Source: Sciurus carolinensis
Lineage: Eukaryota > Chordata > Mammalia > Rodentia > Sciuridae
Reading direction: 5' to 3'
Assembly: GCF_902686445.1 (NCBI RefSeq)
Contig: NC_062215.1
Location: forward strand, 26,558,750 to 26,622,749
DNA length: 64,000 bases
Shown here: positions 55,590 through 64,000 of the stretch, in pieces
Layout of the letters: each line of letters begins with the position of its first letter
Numbering within the stretch: position 1 is the stretch's first letter
The notes under the pieces: generated by a model
Told to the model about the DNA's origin: nothing
The model's database searches: none
What the model saw: only the letters and a program-made list of their open reading frames with translations
Program-made: the position numbers and the translations under genes

Positions 55590-56110
55590 GGTTTGCTTCT
55601 TACAGATTCAAGTACACACAGTACATTCTCATACGAGAAACAAAGATGTACAGAAGTAGGCAGGGGACAACATAAAATTTCCAGTGACACTCCTTTACAC
55701 CCTGCCTCCCTTCAGAGGTGACAGACACCTTCACCCACCAGTTCAGGGACCAATGCCTTTTCTACAGCATCTCCTTTCAGGAACATTGCAGATGGGGAAA
55801 GAGATACAGCGTTCCTGGGGAGGCAGGTATTGTTTTTTTCTTTTACCATAAGTGAGATGTCACTATTCCTACCATCCTGTAACTTGCTCTTTGTCACTGA
55901 ATTCTACTCCTGGCGTATCTTTCCATCTTCCAATCCTCCTCCCCGTTTGCTGCGCTGTAGCGCGCCATAGCATGAAGGCTCTCAGAATCCATTTGACCAT
56001 TCGCTACACTGCCAAACATTTTGGTAGCTTCCAACGTTTGATTATTTCGTACAATCTCCCAAGGGACACCCTCAGGCGTTGTTCTGCGCTGCACGGAATT
56101 GCAGCGCGGG
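55590..56110. mobile_element. Ancient L1-like sequence
   Basis: TTCTACAGCATCTCCTTTCA, TAACTTGCTCTTTGTCACTG and CATTTTGGTAGCTTCCAACG resemble the same old L1 region as at 8.6-8.9 kb, with strong decay. Confidence 0.45.
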
Positions 56111-56209
56111 AGGACACTTTTCCTGTGCAGTGAAGTGGAGAACCTCATCCGAGCAAGACGAGTTCAAATCCTGACTGCAAATTGCAAGCTGTGTGGCCCG
56201 GGCCAACTC

Positions 56210-56840
56210 ATTTGAGCTCCGCGAGCTGCTGTGTTGAGCAGAGCTAACAATAGCCCTGCTTAACAGCCCCGGGGCGGCTGACGCGCTGGGCGCCCGCAGG
56301 CAAGGCCCGCCCCAGCCCTCCCGCCCGGCCAGGCAGCGCAGAGGCCCGAGGGCCCGACCGGCTCGCGGCGGCCGCTTATCAGACCCCGGGCTGGCGCCGG
56401 TTACGTAACCCGGCCGCTAAAGCTGTTTTACTTGTCGATGGAACCCAAATTAAAAGAGGAAATTATTCTCCTGATGCTCAACTCGCCTAATCCCCATCTG
56501 TCTCTCCGCTGGTCCCCGGCGCTCGCATCTAAAGGTCTTGAACGCGTTCCAGATTTCTAATTTCGTTTGCTTATGCAACCAAAAATATTATGGCCGCGTT
56601 TCCTGGGGGGGATGAAGTCTATATTCTGGGCTCCAGGCACACTAAAAACGGCAGCGCCGGGCCCCGCGCTGCTCGCGCGCGCACCACGCGCAGGCTTTTT
56701 TTGGTTCCTCCCAGGCGCGGGCAGCTCAGCAGCCGCGGGGGCGCAGGCGAGGCGGCGGCCGGCCAGGGCCTAGCAGGCCTCAGAGCCCCGAGGCACGAGT
56801 GGGGGCGGACAAGGGAGGGCCTGGGGCCCCCGAAAATGTG
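56210..56840. promoter_or_regulatory. Orphan CpG island with D-box palindrome
   Basis: CpG density rises abruptly about 53 kb upstream of the TOB1 promoter with no recognised gene attached. GTTACGTAAC at 56,400-56,409 is a perfect PAR-bZIP/NFIL3 D-box within the 12-bp palindrome GGTTACGTAACC. TTATGCAA at 56,571-56,578 is C/EBP-like and CTTATC at 56,375-56,380 is a GATA site. A NotI-like GCGGCCGC lies near 56,367. An AT-richer middle (AACCCAAATTAAAAGAGGAA) sits between two GC-rich lobes. It may be an lncRNA promoter or a CpG-rich enhancer. Confidence 0.6.
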
Positions 56841-58579
56841 GGGTACGTTCTAACCTCAACCTATCCTCTCAGATCCTCAGCCTCCTCCCTTGGTCTTGTC
56901 TTTTCTGGCAGATTGCCGAGGATGCCACGCGCAGGAATCCATCTTTCAAGCATGTGTGCCCCAGAGATCTGCCGAGAGATGTTATTGCACCATTGTGCAT
57001 TCAGGAATAGCAAAAAAGGGGAAACAACGCGTTTCAACAGGGGAGTCATCAAATGGAGGGGAACACGGACTTCTTGGAATATTGTGTAGCTGATTTTTAA
57101 AATGGGGGTAGATCAAGATGTAGTGATGTGGATCAGATAGTTTAAATTCTTTTCAAAAAGCAAGCCACGGGAATATACAGGATATGGTTCCACTTGTGGT
57201 TTTTGCTTTTTTTTTTTTTTTTTTTTTTTAATCTACAAAAAATGGAAGTGGAAATGAAGGGATACACTGAATTGTGAACATGTGACTTCTAGGATCCCTA
57301 TCCCAGCAGGGATCCCAAGGGGTGGGGACTGGTGAGGAGGGTGAAAGACATTTGTTACTCTGCTTCTGCATTTTTTGGATCATACAAGGAGATTGTATTC
57401 GTGTATTATATGCATAATTTTCAAGATATTTTTTCTTTAATGTTATGGGAAAAGAGGAAGCAGAGAGCTCCCCCGACTACCTTATTCTCTGGAAGCAGAG
57501 GTCAGATCAGGAGTGGGACCCACAAGAAAGCACCTGCTACCCTCACAACCCCCACCCCATACTGGGGCTTCAAGATGTCTGACCACCAAGAGGCTGCTGA
57601 AGATGACCTAGGGATGATGCCTGGTCTTGCAGGGCAAAGGCTGAGGGGCAGAGTCTCCAGTCTGGGTGGGGCTGGAATGCCACTCAAATGGGTCAGTCTC
57701 CATTACACCTGCAGCTCTGGGTCTTGGAAAGAGGTTCCTCCCTGAGCTTCATGCATCAGGTGTGTCTGCCCTGACAGCCTGGCTAGGGCCAATGGGAGGA
57801 GCCTCCATGCCACCCAGCCCCCATTGGAGGCGGGGACTACTCTGAGGCCTCAGCCACTTTGGGGAAGGGCTCCTGACCTGCTGCACGGCTTCCCTGCAGG
57901 CCCCAGATGCAGCGGGCCAATTCCGGCTTCCCAAACCACAGGGCTCCCAGCTCCTGAGAAGCCCAGCCTGTCTGCCCAGCCCCAATCAACCAGACATTGA
58001 GAAGCAGGCACACAATTGCTGGAGAAGCAGCAAGGAGGCCACTTGTCATGGCCATCTCCCACCGCCCCACAGACTTTCCCACATGTACATGGAGGAACCC
58101 TGATCCCATCAAGGTGTTATTTCAGTTTGGGTACCAACATGGAATAATTAATTGCAGGAATTCTGGTGTTGACCTAATGTCACTGGGTTTCTTTACTTCA
58201 GCACTTCTCAGGACCTTTAGCATGCTCGGGTACATGGCGTCTCTCTGTGGAGTGTCAACTGCAGCTTTACCAAAAATACACCGACTCGGGAGCTCTGCTT
58301 CCAGAGCAACTCCTGGGGCTAGGGAGCTGCAAAACAATGAGCTCGTGGAGGCGGGACTCAGGCACAGAGGGGGAGGACTGTCACAGGCACAGTCTGAGAA
58401 AACTTCAGATGAGAATGAGTGTGTAGAAAAAGTCGTGAGAAAAGGAGAGGTCAACTCACCTGTGAGATGAAAACATCAAGCAGTCCCGCCAAGGGGACGC
58501 GTGGGGGCTGGGGTGGCAGCTGCTGGGGCAGATGGGCGGGGCTGATCTCTTTTCTCAGAGCTGGACTCTGGGCACGTAC
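56841..58579. other. Unique DNA with one long T run; no gene
   Basis: A T run at about 57,207-57,230 may be the tail of an unrecognised retroposon. No coding region is recognised. Confidence 0.35.
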
Positions 58580-58920
58580 CTGAGGACACACACATGCACA
58601 CACCTGCTCACAGGCATGTGCTCACGCGGAATGCTCACAAACGCACCCGTGGAGCGCCCACGCGGCTCCTCCAGGAACCCTCAGGTACAAGCCACTCGCC
58701 ACCCAGAAACAGAAGTGCACGCCCATGCGCACACTCACGCACGCACCCACGCTAGCCCACGCGCCCATGCAGTCCAGCCCCCAAGACGGCAAGGACTCAA
58801 AACACGTCAACGCACGCACGGAGGCACGCGCGACCGCACACACGAGCACAAGCAGGCAGACACGCACACCGCACGCCCAGGGACACATTCACACGGCGGC
58901 CTGCGTCAGGTGATGGCAGG
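58580..58920. repeat. Degenerate CA/CG-rich minisatellite-like tract
   Basis: Cytosine- and adenine-rich strings such as CACACACATGCACACACC and CACGCACGCACCCACGC recur without a fixed unit over about 340 bp. Confidence 0.65.
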
Positions 58921-59779
58921 GGCAGGCCATTCTCACACGCATAGCTAGTCCGAGGCCATGACAGTCCCTCCGTCCAGGGGCCTGCGGTGGCAGTGGAATC
59001 GTGGTGTAGAGGAGAGCCCAAGGACTCCCGAAGCCCATGGAGTGGTTCACAGAAGGCATATGTCCTTCGAGTATTTTTATCTTTAGCACTCGTATGTCTA
59101 GCAGAGTCTGGGTGGCTCTGTATTGCTAACCAGGAAGGAGGACACGCAGTTGGATTTGAAAGCAGATGGCCTGTAAGAGCAAAGGACTCCCCCTACCACA
59201 CAAACCCTGTGGCTTTCCCTCCACCACCCGCTTCCCGCCAGCAAAACAGCTGCGGGGCTGGAGGCAGGCACAGGACCTGGGTTTCGCCCCCAGCACTGCA
59301 AAACCTCACAACCAGGTCAGATGAACCAACCCCCGACTCAGGCATTTGGAGAGAAGGTCTGATGCCCCCTCTCAGGAGCTCAGCTCTCCAGAGTCCCTTG
59401 GTCCAAGACCCTTCGGGCTGTGGCCAACCTCCGGAGGTCTCTCCCTGCTGCCCTGGATGCTTGCACACTAAGTCTTTGCCACTCTGCCTGGGCTGACAGA
59501 AGGGCTGGGCGTGTGTCCTGGCCCTCTGGCTGGTCGAGGACAAGCTGGTGAATTTCAAAAGCTATTTAATCCCTGGGTTCTGACGCACCCGGTTCACCAG
59601 GCAGGATCTAGTGCCCAGGGATCTGATGTCAGAGGGCTCGGCCTGGCCTTGGCAGTCTCTCCATCCTCCTGCCCATGTGGCAGTGTGGCAGAGCCAGCAG
59701 AATGCCAGGGGCCCCCAAAGCCTTTGCCTCCTGAATCACAACCCGTGGTTGGGCCTCAAACACCAGCAGGGATTAGAAA
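58921..59779. other. GC-rich unique DNA; no gene
   Basis: A 169-codon open frame at 58,987-59,496 has no recognisable domain and is taken as chance. Confidence 0.35.
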
Positions 59780-59935
59780 AATGATGTTGTAAAAGAATAA
59801 CAAGGAAAAATAATTAGGAGCTATTAAGCGAAGAGAACAGATAAGCAGAACACCGTATGTGTGTTTGTTTTAAAACAATAATAAGTGTATTTAAGCAGAG
59901 GGGGAAACTGGAAAAACTAACAGTGACTATCTTCG
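59780..59935. promoter_or_regulatory. AT-rich candidate regulatory block
   Basis: GAAAAATAATTAGGAGCTAT, AACAGATAAGCAG (GATA-type) and TGTTTGTTTTAAAACAATAA (forkhead-like) occur in repeat-free AT-rich sequence beside GC-rich DNA. Evidence is motif-level only. Confidence 0.3.
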
Positions 59936-59939
59936 GAAA

Positions 59940-60130
59940 TTTATCGTTCAACAAATATTTTGTGAGCACCTGTTACCTATTCTAGGTGCTAGAGATACGG
60001 CAGTCAAAGAAACAGAAACCTTTAGGGAGCTTGAGTTCTAGGCCAGCCTGCACCACCAAGCTGCTCCCCTGACCCCGCGAGCTTATATTCCAGAGAGTTA
60101 ACATGTAATAAAATACACCAGTTCAATATA
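59940..60130 (-). mobile_element. L2 3' end, reverse
   Basis: TTCAACAAATATTTTGTGAG, CTATTCTAGGTGCTAGAGAT and GGGAGCTTGAGTTCTAGG are the reversed L2 terminus. Confidence 0.75.
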
Positions 60131-60139
60131 AAGTGGGTG

Positions 60140-60265
60140 CACTGGGGTTGTAGCTCAGTGGTAGAGTGCTTGCCTAGCATGTGTGAGGCACTGGGTTCAA
60201 TCCTCAGCACCACATATATAAATAAATGAATAAAATAAAGGTCTATCAACATCTAAAATATTTTT
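60140..60265 (+). mobile_element. ID SINE
   Basis: GCACTGGGGTTGTAGCTCAG ... GGGTTCAATCCTCAGCACC and the tail AAATAAATGAATAAAATAAA are complete. Confidence 0.93.
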
Positions 60266-60352
60266 AAAAAATATATATAGTACTTTAAGTGGTGATGAGA
60301 AAAGACAGGGAAAGGGAGATATGGCTGGTGGAGGGGGATTTAATTTATTTTT

Positions 60353-60536
60353 TGGTGCTGGCGACTGAACCCAGGAGCACTTAAGCACTGAACTACATCG
60401 CCAGCTCTTTTTTATTTTTTATTTTTATTGTGAGACAGGGTTACTGCCAAGTTGCTGAGGCTGGCCTCAAACTTATAATCCTCCTGCCCCAGCCTCTCAA
60501 ATTGCTGGGATTACAGGTGTGTACCACTGCACCCAA
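60353..60536 (-). mobile_element. B1-dID SINE
   Basis: TTGGTGCTGGCGACTGAACC ... ACATCGCCAGCTC, a T-rich linker, and GTGAGACAGGGTTACTGCCA to TACCACTGCACCCAAT. Confidence 0.93.
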
Positions 60537-60539
60537 TGG

Positions 60540-61560
60540 GGATGTAATTTTTAAATAAAATGTATTTTTTTAGGGCAGTTTCAGTTTTGCAGAAAAATTA
60601 AGAACTCTGTACCCGGACTTCCCCCAAACCTCTCCTCCTGCACTCAGTTTTCCTATTATTGCCATCGGACATTAGTAAGGTACATCTGCTGTGGTGGCCA
60701 AAGCAATCCAGATCCATTATTGTTAACGGACGTCTAGTTTTTCAGACTCCCTGAGTTTAGTTAACTCCCTCTTCTGTTTCAGGATGTCCTCTAGGATATC
60801 ACATTCCGTTTCATCATTTTCTCTGGTGGCTCTCTTTGGCTGGGACAGTTCTGACTTTCCTTGTTTTTGATGACCCTGGCAGTTTTGAGGGGTGCTGGTC
60901 AGATAGACGTGCATCAGAATTTGCCTCATGCTTTGTCATGATTTTGCTGGGGCTATGGGTTTGGGGAACCAGGTCACCATTTCCACCTTACCAAAGGTCC
61001 ACACTCCCAACGTGGGTGATGTTGACCTTGGATACCTGACTGAGGTAATAAGCATCTGCCAATTTTCTCCACGCAGGGTCCCTTCCCCTGGCCCTTCCAG
61101 CCTGCATGGTCTGGAGCCAAGTCACTGGGTGCCGTCCACGCTGTTTCAGGGCTGGGAGTCATACTTCCCACCCCCCATTTAGGGTGAAGTATCTGCATAA
61201 ATTATTAGAAATTCTTCTGCCTGGAAGAATTGTCTTCTCCCTCATTTATTTGTTTATGCGATCACTTATTTGTCATAAACTCCTGAATATCTGCTTTACA
61301 TTTGGGTTATCATTCAATATTTACGTTGTTGCTGAATTGTTCCAGCTTGTGGCGGGTGACTCCTCTGCTCCCCTGACTGTACCCTTGTTGATGTGGCTCT
61401 TTTTTTAAAAGCTCTTCCTGACTTGCTGGCATTACAGGATGCTCCAGGCTCCTCTAGGGTTGTTCTTGCTCCAGTCATTTCCTCCAAGGACCTGTGGATC
61501 CTTTTACTGGAGAACAGTATAAGAAATCCAGACCTGGGTACAAAATGTGAGCTTTTGGTT
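60540..61560. mobile_element. Ancient L1 3' region (L1M type)
   Basis: GGATGTCCTCTAGGATATCA, TCATTTTCTCTGGTGGCTCT, CTGGGACAGTTCTGACTTTC, GATGTTGACCTTGGATACCT and TTTTACTGGAGAACAGTATA occur in the order of a well-known old L1 3' sequence. It has no coding content. The orientation is not assigned. Confidence 0.65.
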
Positions 61561-61579
61561 TTTAACATGGTGGTCGGCA

Positions 61580-62000
61580 AAGGCTTGTCTGAGAGGGTAA
61601 TATGCGAATGAAGATCTGAAGAAAGTGAGGAGCAAATCACGGAGATGTGGGGGAGGGGATTTAGGAAGAGGGAACTGCAAGTGCAAAGGCCCTGAGGCAG
61701 ACACATGCATTGTGTGATCAAGAACAAGGAGGCTAGAGTAGCTGCAGCCAAGTGAGCTGTGGCAGGAGATGATGCGGGAGAGGTGGGGGAGGTGCAGACG
61801 GTATAGAGGCCATCATGAAGGACTTGGGCTCTTCCTCAGGTTGACAGGGGAAGCAGATAAGCAACATTATCTGAGTCACTTTTCAATAAAATCCCTCTGG
61901 CTATTGTGCTAGGAACAGAATGAAGAGTCAGGGCAGATGCTACTGTATGAATCCAGTGAGTGATGATGTTGGCTCGGATCCGGTGGGGGTGGGGGGGCGA
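61580..62000. mobile_element. Ancient repeat related to 28.1-28.4 kb
   Basis: GGAACTGCAAGTGCAAAGGC, CCTGAGGCAGACACATGC, AGGCCATCATGAAGGACTTG and AATAAAATCCCTCTGGCTAT are the hallmark strings of this family. Confidence 0.5.
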
Positions 62001-62640
62001 GGGGCTCAGATGCTGAACACGTTCTACAGGCAGAGCTGACAGCACTTCCTGACAGATGGGGTGTTGGGTGAGTGACAGGTCAGGGATGCGGAGGGCACTG
62101 CCTGAGCATCTGGAAAGAGGTCGTCGTGAGTTGGGAGAAGACTGGAGGAGAGGCAGGTTTGGAGAGGGTTTCTGGAGCTCACGTCCTGGAGACACCCACC
62201 ACTCATCCAGGTGGGGATGCTGACTGGGCCTCCCAGCCTGGCCCTTGGCCATGGACTCAGGCCTGCGTGCGCTGATGCTGCTCAGCCTGAATCCAGCACA
62301 GGGTCAAGGAGCCAGACCTCTGCCACCAGGGCAGGGAGGAGGCTTTGAGAACTCCTGGCCCCAAAGCCCAACAAGTGGAGCCGGGGCTACATGAGGGCAC
62401 TGGTCCCAAGAGCCCTCAGCTTTGCTTTATGCAGTACCGGGATTTCCCATGAACCTCTGGGGCTCAGGGCTGGAAAGGCCCCAGAGAAGACTGGGCTTCC
62501 CGCCAGGGGAGGCGCGCACCAGGGTGGGTCCTGGGAGCCACATCTACCTTCTCCTTAGCTCCCAGCCTCTGGGCCCTGCTGCTGCCGTCCTCAAGGGCGG
62601 CATCTCTGTCCTGCGGAGGTGACAGCATGAGGTCACTGGA
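62001..62640. other. GC-rich unique DNA; no gene
   Basis: Nothing recognised. Confidence 0.3.
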
Positions 62641-62810
62641 CTCCTGAAACAGAAGAGATGGGGGAGGGGAGGAGGGGCCTGGGGGGAAGGAGAGGAGTGA
62701 GAAGGGAAAGGCGGAGGGAGGACAGGGGATAGGAGATAAGAAGAGGGAGGACAAGGCAGCGGGGAGACACCCAGAGACGAGGGAGGGTAGGAGGAGGATG
62801 GCGGCCTGGG
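62641..62810. repeat. Purine-rich tract with a G-quadruplex motif
   Basis: Four G runs separated by short loops fill 62,660-62,686, satisfying the G3+N1-7 rule on the plus strand. Purine-rich sequence continues to about 62,800. Confidence 0.8.
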
Positions 62811-63014
62811 ACACTCCACAGCGTGGTGAAGGGGTGTCTGTCAGCAGGGCCCTGCTCTCTCTCACAGGCCACATCTAGTCCATCCACAAATGCTATGGAT
62901 GCCGCCGTCACAATCTGCATGGAATTAGGCCACTTCTAACCGTGCTGACGGTCAGGCCTCTGCTTTTCCCCTGACTGGAGTCCCCACCTCACGCAAGTCT
63001 GCTCTCAGAGCAGA

Positions 63015-63520
63015 CAAAGTGATCCTTCCAAAACCAAAACGAGATCAGGCCTTGCCTTCTCAATCCCTCATGTCGGCCCTGCTTGGTCTTTGCTCTGTTT
63101 CCCAGTCTGCACTGCGGTCTGCCCACATTGGCCTCTGTTGCTTCTCAGACATCTGTGTGCACCTGCCTCAGGGCCTTTGCACTCGCTGTGCCCTCTACCT
63201 GGCTGATTTCCCCCCCCGCCCCTGCCTCAAGAGCCTTATTACCTCACTTCTCCAGGCCTCAGCTCAGAAGTGCCCTCTTCAGAGAAGCCTTTCCTGACCA
63301 CCCTATCTGAAATAGACTCCCCTCTGCTGCTGCCATGCTGACCCCCTCCACCCAGCCTAATCCTCAGCATTTACCACCATTTTACACTTATCTAAGTCTT
63401 CCCCATTAGAATATAAGCTCCACAAGGACCAGGCCTTTGTAACTCAGATCAAAATGTCCCCAGTGTTAGGACAACCTCCAGACAGGTGGGTGCTCCATTA
63501 ACACTTGTGAAATGAATGAG
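63015..63520 (+). mobile_element. L2 3' region
   Basis: CACCTGCCTCAGGGCCTTTG, AGAGAAGCCTTTCCTGACCA, TTAGAATATAAGCTCCACAA and GGTGGGTGCTCCATTAACAC followed by AATGAATGAG are in order to the element's end. It is among the better preserved L2 copies here. Confidence 0.85.
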
Positions 63521-63739
63521 CGGAATTCTCACTTGGAGTTGCCCACAACTGGCTCAGCCTGTTCTCCTCAGGTCCAACCAACTTGCCTCCCAGAAGTGAC
63601 CAGACCCAAGCGGAACCAAGCATGCTAAAGACGGAAGGAAGTCCACCAAACCTCAAGGAGCTAATCACCACCCCGCCAAATCCGCGACCCCACCACGCCC
63701 TCCCCCGCGCCCTCTGCAAGGGGCACACCTCCCAGCACT

Positions 63740-63935
63740 GCCCTCGCTTATCAGCTCTGGGTCTCCAAAGGTCTCTGCCCTTTGCCTTTGTCACCAAGAG
63801 TTTCCATCGGGATCCAGAGTGATCTTGCTAGAAGCAGATTGGTCTGCTCACTCCCAGGTTTAACCCCCTCCAGTGGCCCTTGGGAGGAAACCCAAAGTCC
63901 AGTGCACTCTGGCCTCTCAGCCTAGACTCCCCTCC
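63740..63935 (+). mobile_element. L2-like fragment
   Basis: CCAGAGTGATCTTGCTAGAA, GGTCTGCTCACTCCCAGGTT and CCCCTCCAGTGGCCCTTGGG resemble the L2 region upstream of the 3' end. The window ends soon after. Confidence 0.6.
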
Positions 63936-64000
63936 TCCTGAGAGCGGCCCTTGGGACCAGCTGCTGACGCCTGCCCCGCCCGGGTGCCCACTGCCCAGCC

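Noticed and set aside
58987..59496. A 169-codon open frame
   Set aside because: No domain or homology recognised; overlapping frames on both strands.

Overview
The window is nuclear DNA from a rodent of the squirrel family (Sciuridae, for example squirrel, marmot or prairie dog). The diagnosis rests on the repeats: tRNA-Ala-derived ID elements of the sciurid type (ending CACCACATAAA, with an extended tail GGTATTGTGTCCA) and about 20 B1-dID elements, in which a B1 body is fused to a diverged ID element. B1-dID is characteristic of squirrels and dormice. Young-looking L1 3' ends are also present. The species itself cannot be named from sequence alone.

Only one protein-coding gene is recognisable. 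Positions 1-707 on the minus strand are the N-terminal 235 codons of TOB1, a BTG/Tob antiproliferative protein, cut by the window edge. Its 5' UTR part of exon 2 (708-850), a 1.9-kb intron (851-2753), a predicted first exon (about 2754-3033), a minus-strand TATA box and a CpG island (about 2250-3480) follow. A compact element at 4195-4290 carries two copies of an RFX half-site plus CCAAT module.

The remaining 60 kb appears to be intergenic DNA upstream of TOB1. In human the next gene on that side is SPAG9, so this is probably the TOB1-SPAG9 interval (inference from synteny). No long open frame here resembles a known protein. It holds many ID and B1-dID SINEs, ancient MIR, L2, L1 and DNA-transposon copies, and nested L1 insertions at 8.5-10.3, 14.8-17.4 and 33.1-33.8 kb. 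GC-rich, largely unique stretches lie at 33.8-35.2, 41.5-43.4, 44.1-49.6 and 57.2-59.8 kb.

Most of the biology beyond TOB1 is probably regulatory. Candidates are an AT-rich element at 35.25-35.50 kb with a perfect 17-bp inverted repeat, an AT-rich block at 38.7-39.1 kb, an X-box/CRE element at 46.16-46.27 kb, a CTCF-like site at 48.03 kb, and an orphan CpG island at 56.21-56.84 kb with a perfect PAR-bZIP/NFIL3 D-box. The most striking structural signal is a pair of about 212-bp inverted arms, roughly 92% identical, at 18,501-18,712 and 19,201-19,413. I found no CRISPR array, no functional tRNA or rRNA gene, and no bacterial-type system.
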